From Bacteroidota bacterium (GTDB taxonomy: Bacteria; Bacteroidota; Ignavibacteria; Ignavibacteriales; Ignavibacteriaceae): 64,000 nt of DNA. Within the stretch, counting starts at the first letter, position 1. Each line of letters begins with the position of its first letter. Made by a program: the position numbers and the translations under genes. The stretch is taken from the NCBI GenBank assembly GCA_023475265.1, contig JAMCWE010000021.1, forward strand, positions 1 to 64,000, given 5' to 3'. Below the pieces are notes generated by a model. That model saw only the letters and a program-made list of their open reading frames with translations. It was not told where the DNA came from and did no database searches. Shown here one piece after another: positions 1-8,547 of this stretch.

Positions 1-46
1 TGAAAGGGTTTCATAATACAACATGCGTATGACGAATAATAAAATA

Positions 47-78
47 TTGTAGAGACGCATCGCGATGCGTCTCTACAA
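47..78. repeat. 32-bp perfect palindrome (16+16)
   Basis: The half-site TTGTAGAGACGCATCG is followed directly by its exact reverse complement. It lies just downstream of the leftward MFS gene, so it could act as that gene's terminator hairpin. Its perfect, loopless symmetry also fits an interspersed palindromic repeat family. Only one clear copy is present here. A weaker relative built on GATGCATCG lies near 55983-56023. Confidence 0.8.
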
Positions 79-88
79 AACAAACCAT

Positions 89-1369
89 TTACGAAACTTT
101 GTTTTGCTCAACAACCGGGGCTGGTTTTAATATTTCTTGTGCGGCTTTTTTAGAAGTGTAATTCCATAAGGTAACTAATCCAAAAATGCCTGCAATTATT
201 GCGGCTATTCCACTGGTGGCTAAGCTCCAGCGCGGACTTGCGTACTCACCGATCCATCCGATTATTGGTCCGCCGATAGGTGTTGAACCTAAGAATGCCA
301 CAGACCATAACGCAACAACTCTGCTTCGCATGTTCGGTGCGCTTTCAAGCTGAAGAAGTGTATCGCCTTGTGAAGTAAAAATAATTGAAAAGACTCCAAC
401 TATAACCATTGCAAATAGAGCAATGTGAAAACTCGGAGCGAGAGAAGCAATTAAAATTGCGGCGCCAAAACCTAATGCAGTTTTTATTAAGCCGCGTGTT
501 GTAGTTTTTTTACGGCTGGCAGTTGCCAATCCGCCAACCACAGCGCCTATGCCCATAGCTGAATTTAGAAAAGCAAAATATTCCGCGCCTCCCATAAATG
601 TAAACTTAGCAACAAGCGGCAAATTAACCTGGAACTCATAAGTAAGCGTTCCGATAATTGCCATCATCAGCAATACATTCCGCAGAAGCGGAGTGTTGTT
701 AACATATTTTAATCCTTCGCGAAGCTGTCCTTTGGCTTTCTTAACTGGTTCAACAACCAATAGTTCTTCTTTGCGCATCATGAAGAGGCAAATCATTATA
801 GCAACATACGAAGCGGCATTTATCAAGAAACATGGCGCAAGCCCGAATGCTGCAATTATTCCTCCGGCTATTGCAGGTCCAATTACACGGCTAAGATTAA
901 ACTCAGTTGAAAATAATGTAATTGCATTTCTTAGTTCTTTGCTTCCAACCATTTCAAGAACAAAGGTGCGGCGAGTAGGATTATCAATAGCGTTAATTAA
1001 ACCAAGGGATGCGGCGAGTATATAAATCATCCATAATTGAATAACATTTGCTGCAACAAGAATTCCCAATATCAGCGCAAGCAGCCCGGAGAAACCTTGA
1101 GTATAATAAAGTATTTTTCTTTTTGGTAAACGATCGGCAATTACTCCACCCATAGCTCCGAAGAATAATATAGGTAAAAATTGAAGAGCGGTTACTAATC
1201 CAAGTGCAGTCCCGGAATTTGTTATCTTTAGTACCAGCCACGCTTGACCGATAGTTTGCATCCATGTTCCGGGTAATGAAATGCTTTGCCCGATTAAATA
1301 AAGACGAAAATTTCTAACCTTAAGTGAAGAGAATGTGCTGCTGCCAAATTTTTTTATATAATTATTCAT
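89..1369 (-). CDS. MFS transporter (EntS/DUF894-like exporter)
   Basis: A 426-residue polytopic membrane protein of the major facilitator superfamily, with about 12 hydrophobic segments. The loop after helix 2 carries the MFS motif A (GGVIADRLPKR, about residues 74-84). The opening LKVRNFRLYLIGQSISLPGTWMQ is typical of the enterobactin-exporter-like branch. I start at the internal ATG at 1369, because the 20 extra residues in the ORF track look like untranslated leader. Substrate is unknown; a small-molecule or siderophore efflux role is only a family-level inference. Transcribed alone, with a perfect palindrome just past the stop. Confidence 0.85.
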   Translation of the reverse strand: MNNYIKKFGSSTFSSLKVRNFRLYLIGQSISLPGTWMQTIGQAWLVLKITNSGTALGLVTALQFLPILFFGAMGGVIADRLPKRKILYYTQGFSGLLALILGILVAANVIQLWMIYILAASLGLINAIDNPTRRTFVLEMVGSKELRNAITLFSTEFNLSRVIGPAIAGGIIAAFGLAPCFLINAASYVAIMICLFMMRKEELLVVEPVKKAKGQLREGLKYVNNTPLLRNVLLMMAIIGTLTYEFQVNLPLVAKFTFMGGAEYFAFLNSAMGIGAVVGGLATASRKKTTTRGLIKTALGFGAAILIASLAPSFHIALFAMVIVGVFSIIFTSQGDTLLQLESAPNMRSRVVALWSVAFLGSTPIGGPIIGWIGEYASPRWSLATSGIAAIIAGIFGLVTLWNYTSKKAAQEILKPAPVVEQNKVS

Positions 1370-1608
1370 TTGAAAAGCATAACAATAGAAGTTAGAAGTA
1401 TGTAGGGGCAGCCGGTTTGCATTGAACAATCTTTTTGATTCATTACTTTAAATTTATTCATTTCCCAAAACATATATTCTGATCCTAATCATCTTACACC
1501 GAAATAAATCAAATTGTCTTATTGTTTAATTGCTAAATTGTTTTTAACAATTAAGCAATTTATCTTTTCTTCTAAAGTCAAAAATAAATTAAATAATATA
1601 ATAAATGC

Positions 1609-2592
1609 TTAAACCAATCTTATCAATAAATAAGCAAGAGCGGCAATAGCGGCAGAGAGAGGAATTGTAAGAACCCATGCCCAGATAATTCTTCCGGCAA
1701 CTCCCCATCTAACTGCGGTTAATCTTTTTATTGAACCAACACCTGTAATAGCGCCCGTAATTGTATGAGTTGTACTAACAGGAATTCCCATTGCGGTCGA
1801 CATAAATAAAGTTGATGCAGCTCCTAATTCAGCACAAAATCCGTCAACTGGTTTTAGCTTTGCTACACGCTGACCAAGTGTTTTAACAATTCGCCAGCCG
1901 CCGAATATAGTACCTAAAGCCATTGCTGCATGACATGATAATACTACCCACAATGGGATAAAAAATTTATCAAGAAGATGGGCGCTGTAAAGCAATCCGG
2001 CAATAATACCCATAGTTTTTTGCGCATCATTACCGCCGTGTCCAAGGCTGTAAAGAGAAGCGGAAATCAATTGTCCTTTTCTAAAAATATGATCAACCTT
2101 TTTTGGAACACTTTTGCTAAATAATCTGTAAATTAAAATTCCGAATCCAACGCCAAGAATCAAACCAAGGATAGGTGAAACAAAAATGAAAAGTACCGTC
2201 TTTAAAATTCCGCTTGCAACTAAAGAAGAAGCTCCTGCTTTAACCATCGCAGCGCCCATCAAGCCGCCGATAAGCGCATGTGAAGAGCTTGTTGGAAGCC
2301 CAAAATACCAGGTAATAATGTTCCACAAACTGGCTCCCATTAATGAAGCAAAGACAATCGAAGAGTCAATGATTTTTATATCAACAATTCCTTTTCCAAT
2401 TGTGCCGGCAACATGCAAACCAAAAACCAGAAAAGCAACGAAGTTGAAAAACGCAGCCCAAGCAACAGCAAGTTTTGGCGAAAGAACTCTAGTTGAAACA
2501 ACCGTAGCAACTGAATTAGCAGCGTCATGAAAGCCATTAAGAAAATCGAAGGTTAAAGCCAATATAATGATGAGTATAATCGAAATAGTCAC
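1609..2592 (-). CDS. pit: Inorganic phosphate transporter, PiT family
   Basis: A low-affinity cation-coupled phosphate permease of the inner membrane. The inverted-repeat PiT architecture is visible: an N-terminal signature GFHDAANSVATVV near residue 20 and a second GHGGNDAQKTMG near residue 185, with about ten hydrophobic helices. At 327 residues it is a compact member of the family. It starts two bases after the stop of a DUF47 gene, the usual partner of PiT permeases in bacteria, so the two are almost certainly co-transcribed. Confidence 0.93.
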   Translation of the reverse strand: MTISIILIIILALTFDFLNGFHDAANSVATVVSTRVLSPKLAVAWAAFFNFVAFLVFGLHVAGTIGKGIVDIKIIDSSIVFASLMGASLWNIITWYFGLPTSSSHALIGGLMGAAMVKAGASSLVASGILKTVLFIFVSPILGLILGVGFGILIYRLFSKSVPKKVDHIFRKGQLISASLYSLGHGGNDAQKTMGIIAGLLYSAHLLDKFFIPLWVVLSCHAAMALGTIFGGWRIVKTLGQRVAKLKPVDGFCAELGAASTLFMSTAMGIPVSTTHTITGAITGVGSIKRLTAVRWGVAGRIIWAWVLTIPLSAAIAALAYLLIRLV

Positions 2593-2594
2593 TA

Positions 2595-3221
2595 CTAAGC
2601 CTGCTTAACTATTATTGATTCAATAATTTTTGCAACGTCTTCACATTGGTCTAGAACTTTTTCAGTGTTTAGGAATATATCTTTCCACTTCATAATATAA
2701 ATAGCATCAAATCCGCCACTGAACAAATCCGCAATAGCTTCATTTCTTAATTGGTCACCTAAATTTTCCAGGTTATTTACTTGACGGCAATATTCGTGGA
2801 CAGTAGTATCCTTTTTTAGATGACGCAAACCATTAACAGCTTTCGTAATGTAATCGATTGATGTGTCGATCAATTTTAATACTTCTAAAAATTTTTTATT
2901 TACTTTATCTACTTTATAAATTGTCATCATGTTGGAGATCTTAAGAATCAAATCTACAATATTATCAAGCTCATGGGCTAAAGAATGAATGTCTTCCCTA
3001 TCTATCGGGGTAATAAATGTATTATTTAACTTCTCAAAAATTTCGTAAGTAATTTTATCGGCGGCATGTTCGATATTTTTAATTTTCTGAACTTCACTCT
3101 CCGCAAAATTTTCAGTGCTAACACTATCATGTATTTGCTTTGATGCGCTTATACAATAGTTTGCAAGGTTATCAAACATATCGAAGAATTCGTATTCTTT
3201 AGGTAAAAAATTCAATCCCAT
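2595..3221 (-). CDS. DUF47 (PhoU-like) phosphate transport accessory protein
   Basis: A 208-residue, all-helical, cytoplasmic protein of the DUF47 (PhoU_div) family, distantly related to PhoU. It shows the typical opening FLPKEYEFFDMFDNLA and the DREDIHSLAHELDNIVDLI segment near residue 75. In other bacteria these proteins are encoded with PiT permeases and are thought to modulate them. The pit gene follows after two bases, supporting that role. A weak purine tract precedes the ATG, and no terminator separates the pair. Confidence 0.9.
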   Translation of the reverse strand: MGLNFLPKEYEFFDMFDNLANYCISASKQIHDSVSTENFAESEVQKIKNIEHAADKITYEIFEKLNNTFITPIDREDIHSLAHELDNIVDLILKISNMMTIYKVDKVNKKFLEVLKLIDTSIDYITKAVNGLRHLKKDTTVHEYCRQVNNLENLGDQLRNEAIADLFSGGFDAIYIMKWKDIFLNTEKVLDQCEDVAKIIESIIVKQA

Positions 3222-3343
3222 CTTTTAACCTTTTCATTAAAATTTGATGTACTAAAATACAGGTAATTTCGTTTCTGAAAAAATAAAAAGACGAATAAAT
3301 TTTGCGGGAAATTCTGGCAAGGAAAGATTTTTGAAAAATAAAA

Positions 3344-3369
3344 AGCCTGCCTTTTTCCTTAGGCAGGCT
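3344..3369 (-). terminator. Rho-independent terminator of asnA
   Basis: The stem AGCCTGCC / GGCAGGCT (8 bp) with a 10-base loop is followed on the minus strand by a T-rich tail (TTTTATTTTTC). It sits 28 bases past the asnA stop and in the right orientation to end that transcript. Confidence 0.9.
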
Positions 3370-3396
3370 AAACAATAATTGGATTTCAGTTGGTTA

Positions 3397-4527
3397 TTAT
3401 TCTAGGACGTAAATATCATTTTCAATGCAAATCTCCTTTAGAATTTTTGGCCAGACCGTAACGCTTACTTCGCCTAAATGTGCTTTTCTTAAAAGAAGCA
3501 TATAAGTTCTTGATTGACCAATGCCTCCGCCGATACTTAAAGGCAAGTCATTATTTACTATTCCTTGATGATAAGGCAATTTAAGAAAATCATTTTGATT
3601 AGTAATTTGAAGCTGCGCTTTTAATGATTCTGCATTCACTCTGATACCCATCGAAGTCAATTCGTGCCGGCGATGAGTAACCGGATTCCAAACAAGTATA
3701 TCTCCATTTAAACCATGCATAGCTCTTCCATCTTCTGATTCTGTTTCGGTGACCCAATCATCATAATCTGCAGCGCGCATTTCGTGAGGATAACCATCTT
3801 TCAATGTCCATCCGATTCCGATTATAAATACTGCGGGATATTTCTGAAGGATTGCTGTCTCGCGCTGCTTTCTGGTCATATCGGGAAATATATCAAGAAT
3901 ATCTTCGGCATGAAGAAAAGTAAGTTCATTGGGAAGATTAGGATATTTGTCATTTTTTAATTGCGGAAATAATTCTTGAATATGCGTTTCTGCGCCTTTA
4001 ATTACTTTCCAAATTTTTCGAACTACATATTTCAAGAATTTTAAATTGCGCTGATCAGAAGTGATTGCCCTTTCCCAGTCCCACTGATCAACGTAAGCGC
4101 TATGGTCATGATCAAGAAAATAATCTTTCCTAACAGCGCGCATATCGGTGCAAAGCCCTTCGCCGGGCAGCATTCCAAATTGTTTTAATGCTACACGTTT
4201 CCATTTGGTTGCTGCTTGAACAATTTGTGCATCGATCGGGTGTTTGTTGTAATCATTAGAAATATGAAATTGAATTGGCGTTCTAGATCCGTCTCTGTCC
4301 AATAAATCATTTACTCCGCTTTCAGTATCAACAATAAGCGGAACTTGAACCATAATTAGGTTAAGCTCTTTGCAGAGATTTTCTTCAATATAATTTTTTA
4401 CTGCAAATATTGCTTTCTGGGTTTCTTTAGGATTGAGTAATGAATGATAATCATGCGGAAGGATATTTTTTAGATCATCATAATTACCAATGCCGGGGCC
4501 TGCTAAATCAGCTTTCTTATCTCCCAT
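3397..4527 (-). CDS. asnA: Aspartate--ammonia ligase (asparagine synthetase A)
   Basis: Makes asparagine from aspartate, ammonia and ATP in the cytoplasm, by a fold related to class II aminoacyl-tRNA synthetases. Recognisable blocks include YHSLLNPKETQKAI near residue 27, VQVPLIVDTESGVNDLL near 61, and a C-terminal glycine-rich GGGIGQSRTYMLLL. At 376 residues it is longer than the roughly 330 of E. coli AsnA, mainly through an N-terminal extension of about 25 residues and some loops. A strong Shine-Dalgarno (AAGGAGG) precedes the ATG. It is monocistronic, ending in a clear terminator. Confidence 0.95.
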   Translation of the reverse strand: MGDKKADLAGPGIGNYDDLKNILPHDYHSLLNPKETQKAIFAVKNYIEENLCKELNLIMVQVPLIVDTESGVNDLLDRDGSRTPIQFHISNDYNKHPIDAQIVQAATKWKRVALKQFGMLPGEGLCTDMRAVRKDYFLDHDHSAYVDQWDWERAITSDQRNLKFLKYVVRKIWKVIKGAETHIQELFPQLKNDKYPNLPNELTFLHAEDILDIFPDMTRKQRETAILQKYPAVFIIGIGWTLKDGYPHEMRAADYDDWVTETESEDGRAMHGLNGDILVWNPVTHRRHELTSMGIRVNAESLKAQLQITNQNDFLKLPYHQGIVNNDLPLSIGGGIGQSRTYMLLLRKAHLGEVSVTVWPKILKEICIENDIYVLE

Positions 4528-4823
4528 TTTTTCCTCCTTAAATAAGAATAATGGTTATTTAATTTTGTTTAATAATAATTTTGAAATTGCTTCACAACTT
4601 TTCTTTTTGAAAAAATGATCAGCAATCAAAAGAAATAAAGAGAGACTTATCAGTTCTTTTATAAAGATTTTTTAAAGATACTTTTGCCGGTTACTCCACT
4701 TTAGTTTGTAGAATTGGGAAAGTGGAATTAGAATAATTCCCATTAAATTAAACTATTACAATAGAAATTTAATTTATCAGAATCATTGTTGCAATAAAAA
4801 AATTTTACCGCACCAAAATGAAA

Positions 4824-5954
4824 TTATTCTAATCTCTTCTTAAATCTTAATGAGCTTGCAAAAAGAATTACAACGCCGAAAAGCAGCAGCATAAGTGTTT
4901 CGGGAATTAATTCTGTAAATGAAGCTCCCTTCAAAATTACAGCTCGCAAAATTGTAATATAATAACGAAGCGGAATCAGATAAGTAATGTACTGTATAAT
5001 TTTCGGCATATTCTCAATTGGGAATGCAAATCCGGATAAGTAAATCATTGGCATCATAATTCCGAATTGAGCAACCATCATCGCCTGTTGTTGTGTTTTG
5101 GAAATTGTGGAAATAAATAATCCAATTCCCAATGTGGTAAGGACAAAAAGGAAAGAAGAAAATACCAGGAACACAAAGCTCCCTCTTATTCCAATTCCAA
5201 ACCAAAAAATCATTACACTTAAGACTATTAAAACATCGATAAAACCTAAGATTACAAACGGCACAACTTTCCCGATAATAAGCTGCGAAGGTTTAATCGG
5301 CGTAACGATTAATTGTTCGAGAGTTCCGATTTCACGTTCTTTAACTATTGCCATTGACATTAGGATAGTTGTAATAACCATAAGTATCAATCCCATTATG
5401 CTTGGAACCATAAACACTCTTGTCTTAAGATCAGGATTATACCAAACGCGAATTACCGGCGTAATACTTCCTGCAATCGGGTTTTTCATCCCGGTTTTAT
5501 TAGCGGTTTGCAGCAAAATATTTTTTGAATAGCTTGTAACAATCCCCTGAACATATCCGAATGCAATTGAAGTTTTATTTCCATCGGATCCGTCAAATAC
5601 AGCCTGCACAGGAACTGTCTGCATCCTATTAATATTTTTTTCAAAATCTTTTGGAATTACCAAGGCCCACAATACTTTCCCTTTATTTATATCGTTCGTT
5701 ATCTGATTGTAGCTGTTAACATAATCGTCAATTTCAAAATATCCTGAGCGTTCAAACTTCTCAATAAAATCTCTGCTTGTTGCAGTTTTGTCTTGATCAT
5801 AAATTGCAGTATGAACTGTATTAACATCCATATTTGCAGCATAACCAAGAACCACAAGCTGAATTACCGGTGCAAGGAAAACAATTCCGAATAATCTAGG
5901 ATCTCTTTTTAATTGAAGAAACTCTTTGATAATAATGTTCCAAATGATTTTCAT
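4824..5954 (-). CDS. ABC-2 type permease, YbhR-like
   Basis: An inner-membrane subunit of a drug-type ABC exporter. One N-terminal helix (about residues 22-42) is followed by a large periplasmic domain (about 45-175) and five C-terminal helices, the ABC-2 permease layout. The REIGTLEQLIVTPIKP segment near residue 205 is the conserved cytoplasmic coupling region. It is the last gene of the efflux operon and a paralogue, of identical length (376 aa), of the permease just upstream, so the two probably form a heterodimer as YbhS/YbhR do. The 296 bases after its stop hold no gene and no convincing terminator. Confidence 0.9.
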   Translation of the reverse strand: MKIIWNIIIKEFLQLKRDPRLFGIVFLAPVIQLVVLGYAANMDVNTVHTAIYDQDKTATSRDFIEKFERSGYFEIDDYVNSYNQITNDINKGKVLWALVIPKDFEKNINRMQTVPVQAVFDGSDGNKTSIAFGYVQGIVTSYSKNILLQTANKTGMKNPIAGSITPVIRVWYNPDLKTRVFMVPSIMGLILMVITTILMSMAIVKEREIGTLEQLIVTPIKPSQLIIGKVVPFVILGFIDVLIVLSVMIFWFGIGIRGSFVFLVFSSFLFVLTTLGIGLFISTISKTQQQAMMVAQFGIMMPMIYLSGFAFPIENMPKIIQYITYLIPLRYYITILRAVILKGASFTELIPETLMLLLFGVVILFASSLRFKKRLE

Positions 5955-5976
5955 AATAATCCAACCATGTTTTATC

Positions 5977-7107
5977 TTAAGCAGTTTTTGATTTCATATT
6001 AATTATAGATGATAACGAAAGCATAATCATTGAAAAAATAAAAAGGTAAATTAACTGCGGCCAGAAGGCTTCTATCCCGGCACCTTTCAATAAAATAGCA
6101 CGCAAAATTATAAGGAAGAATTTAGCAGGAGTTATATTGGAAAGAACTTGTACAACCGGCGGCATACTTTCAATCGGGAAAATGTAACCTGATAAAAGCA
6201 TTGAAGGCAGCATCGATACAAGCGTTGCCATTTGAAAAGCTACTTGCTGTGTGTCAGCAATGCTTGATACTAAAATTCCAAGGTTCAATGTTGCAAACAA
6301 AAAAAGTAATGTTGAAAAGAAAAGGAGAATAATATTTCCTTTAATAGTTATCCCAAAAAGGACATAACCGGCTGCCAGAATAAAAGCGGCAATCATCAAA
6401 GCGATAACTGTATAAGGAATTGTTTTTCCGATTAACAGCTCGAAGGAAGTAAGCGGCGAAACATTTATCTGCTCGATTGTTCCTCTTTCCTTTTCACGAA
6501 CAATCGAAAGTGAAATTGAAACTACCGCTGTAATTATTAAGATCATTGCGATTAGTCCGGGTATCAGGAAGAAAGTTGAATTGAGCTCAGGATTAAACCA
6601 GAACGCAGGCCGCAGATCAATCGGTATATAAGATTTCCTTCCCATCACGGCAAGAACACTGCTCTGAATTTTTTGTGAATAAGAAGCAGTTGCTGCACTC
6701 ATATAACTTATAATTATTGAAGCAGAATTCGCATCAACTCCATCAATTAAAATTTGAACCGGCGCAGATTGTTTAGAATATATTTTTTTAGAAAAGTCTT
6801 CAGGAAATACAATGACACATTGCGCTTCTTTAGTGTCAAGCACTTCTTTAATTTGATTTTCATTATGAATGTAACCGATGAGATCAAAATAGTCGGAGCT
6901 GGTTAATGATTTTACAAAATTTCTGCTGTCGGTCGATTTATCACGGTCGTAAACAACCATTTTAATATGATGGACATCGAAGTTAATCGCGTAACCAAAT
7001 ATTACAAGCAAGAGAACCGGAAAAACAAAAAGGACATAGAGCATTCTCTTATCTCGTTTGAGCTGTCGTACTTCCTTTTTAGCAATCGCTTTAATTCTAT
7101 TCAACAT
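5977..7107 (-). CDS. ABC-2 type permease, YbhS-like
   Basis: The second inner-membrane subunit of the exporter, 376 residues, with the same one-plus-five helix pattern and periplasmic domain as its neighbour. KKEVRQLKRDKRMLY at the N-terminus and REKERGTIEQINVSPL near residue 205 are typical of the family. Its start overlaps the end of the upstream ATPase gene by 11 bases, and it is separated by 22 bases from the next permease. This implies translational coupling and one transcript. The substrate cannot be read from sequence; YbhFSR-type pumps export drugs and cations. Confidence 0.9.
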   Translation of the reverse strand: MLNRIKAIAKKEVRQLKRDKRMLYVLFVFPVLLLVIFGYAINFDVHHIKMVVYDRDKSTDSRNFVKSLTSSDYFDLIGYIHNENQIKEVLDTKEAQCVIVFPEDFSKKIYSKQSAPVQILIDGVDANSASIIISYMSAATASYSQKIQSSVLAVMGRKSYIPIDLRPAFWFNPELNSTFFLIPGLIAMILIITAVVSISLSIVREKERGTIEQINVSPLTSFELLIGKTIPYTVIALMIAAFILAAGYVLFGITIKGNIILLFFSTLLFLFATLNLGILVSSIADTQQVAFQMATLVSMLPSMLLSGYIFPIESMPPVVQVLSNITPAKFFLIILRAILLKGAGIEAFWPQLIYLFIFSMIMLSLSSIINMKSKTA

Positions 7108-8038
7108 TTTTGTTTGTGTCCTTTTCTAAAAGATAGATGAATACATCCTCAAGTGTAGGAACAATTTTATCAATTCTTATTATGTCGATTAATTTTTCAT
7201 CAGTTAAAACTTTTCTTATCATACTCCGGCCTTCATTTTCATCTTTCACACTTACGTGAAGATAATTACCAAATATTGAAGTCTCTTCAACCCAACTTTC
7301 TTTTGATAAAATATCTAAAGCATCTACAACTCTGTTACATTCAATTTCGAGGATGGAATTTGTAAGATATTTTGTCTTCAATTCCTTCGAGCTTCCGCTG
7401 GCGATAATGTTGCCGGCGTTTATCAAAGTAATTGTATTGCAGAATTCAGCTTCATCCAAGTAATGAGTAGTAACAAAAACTGTAACACCATTTTGAGAAA
7501 GTTCATTTATCAAATCCCAAAAATTTCTTCTTGAAATTGGATCAACACCGCCAGTAGGTTCGTCAAGGAAAACAATCTTCGGTTCGTGAATAACAGCGAT
7601 GGCAAGCGCAAGCCTTTGCTTTATTCCTCCCGGCAAAGAACTTGTAAGAAGTTTTTCTTTACCCTCAAGATATGCAACTTTTAAAACCCATTTTTTCCGT
7701 TCTGCAAGTTTGCTGTTATAAAGTCCATACACACCGCCATAAAAATTTATATTCTCTTCGACTGTCAGGTCATTGTAAAGAGAAAATCTTTGCGACATAT
7801 ATCCGATATTAGCTTTCACTTTATCCGGCTGTTTCATTACACTGAATCCGCCAACCATCGCATCACCTGAAGTCGGCTCAAGAATTCCACAAAGCATTTT
7901 GATTGCTGTTGATTTGCCAGCACCGTTAGCTCCGAGGAAACCAAAAATCTCACCTTGCTTTACATTAAATGAAATTCCGTTTACAGCAGTAAAGCTTCCA
8001 AATTTTTTTGTCAGATTATTTACTTCAATTGAGTTCAT
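7097..8038 (-). CDS. ABC transporter ATP-binding protein (YbhF C-terminal-half type)
   Basis: A 313-residue cytoplasmic nucleotide-binding subunit. Walker A GANGAGKS is at about residues 36-43, Walker B is IVFLDEPTGGVDP, and an intact H-loop histidine lies in VTTHYLDEAE. The signature is the variant LPGGIKQRLALA instead of LSGGQ. The same LP-G-KQRLALA form occurs in the second half of E. coli YbhF, from memory of that sequence. The partner ATPase at 9907-10833 resembles the first half. With the two permeases downstream, this makes a split version of the YbhF-YbhS-YbhR exporter. Confidence 0.92.
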   Translation of the reverse strand: MNSIEVNNLTKKFGSFTAVNGISFNVKQGEIFGFLGANGAGKSTAIKMLCGILEPTSGDAMVGGFSVMKQPDKVKANIGYMSQRFSLYNDLTVEENINFYGGVYGLYNSKLAERKKWVLKVAYLEGKEKLLTSSLPGGIKQRLALAIAVIHEPKIVFLDEPTGGVDPISRRNFWDLINELSQNGVTVFVTTHYLDEAEFCNTITLINAGNIIASGSSKELKTKYLTNSILEIECNRVVDALDILSKESWVEETSIFGNYLHVSVKDENEGRSMIRKVLTDEKLIDIIRIDKIVPTLEDVFIYLLEKDTNKNVE

Positions 8039-8046
8039 TTTTTTTC

Positions 8047-8090
8047 CAGTAGTTAGTAGAAAGAAGTCAGGAGATAGAAGTGAGAATAGC
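8047..8090. repeat. Purine-rich repeat, left arm around four-helix gene
   Basis: The plus strand reads AGTTAGTAGAAAGAAGTCAG followed by GAGATAGAAGT. This matches, in inverted orientation, the CTTCTGACTTCTGTCTTCTG tract at the other side of the four-helix-bundle gene. The gene's stop codon lies inside this arm. Such GAAGTCAGAAG tracts often surround S23/four-helix-bundle genes in Bacteroidota. Confidence 0.6.
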
Positions 8091-8432
8091 TTTTGAATAA
8101 CTATTTAATAATTTGCTGACCTCTTCCGCTAAATTTTTCAAATCCTTATTATTTTCAATATAACATAAATCCTTTGAAAGGGTTAAATAGTATTTGCATT
8201 CTTCAAGAGAGCCTTCAGAAGTATTTAGGAACTTGACTTTATCGTTCTTACCTCTTTTTCTATAGCCTTCAGCTATATTTGCTGGGACTGAAACAGCCGC
8301 TCTTCTAAATTGAGAAGTTAAGCCAAACAATTCTTCTTTAGGAAAAATCTTTGTAATCTTGTATACCTCAAGTGTAAATTGATGAGCTTTCTGCCAGACT
8401 ATTAATTCAGTAAAACTTTTAGATTTTTCCAA
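8067..8432 (-). CDS. Four-helix bundle protein (S23 rRNA-intervening-sequence family)
   Basis: A 121-residue all-helical protein of the family first seen encoded in 23S rRNA intervening sequences. Diagnostic segments are ELIVWQKAHQFTLEVYK at the start, QFRRAAVSVPANIAEGY near residue 45 and FLNTSEGSLEECKYYL near 70. Molecular role is unknown; homologues form pentamers of four-helix bundles. It starts with TTG behind a good Shine-Dalgarno (AGGAG). It interrupts the efflux operon between tolC and an ATPase gene and is bracketed by inverted purine-rich repeats, so it looks like an inserted cassette and not a pump component. Confidence 0.9.
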   Translation of the reverse strand: MEKSKSFTELIVWQKAHQFTLEVYKITKIFPKEELFGLTSQFRRAAVSVPANIAEGYRKRGKNDKVKFLNTSEGSLEECKYYLTLSKDLCYIENNKDLKNLAEEVSKLLNSYSKAILTSIS

Positions 8433-8494
8433 AGCTGACTCCTAATAATTTAGTTGTAAAATAAATTGTGCTATATTTTTCAAACAATATTCTA

Positions 8495-8545
8495 CCTGAC
8501 AGACTTCTTCGTCTTCTGACTTCTGTCTTCTGATTCCTAACTCCT
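8495..8545. repeat. Pyrimidine-rich repeat, right arm around four-helix gene
   Basis: The tract CTTCTGACTTCTGTCTTCTG and its surroundings are low-complexity and are the inverted counterpart of the GAAGTCAG tract at 8047-8090. It lies between the TolC stop and the four-helix gene start, marking the right limit of the apparent insertion. Confidence 0.6.
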
Positions 8546-8547
8546 TC

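Noticed and set aside
993-1265. 90-codon ORF overlapping the MFS transporter
   Set aside because: Same strand, different frame, no family resemblance; a frame shadow.
4712-4745. GGGAA...TTCCC inverted repeat as the terminator of the efflux operon
   Set aside because: The stem is only five bases, the loop is long, and no T tract follows on the minus strand.
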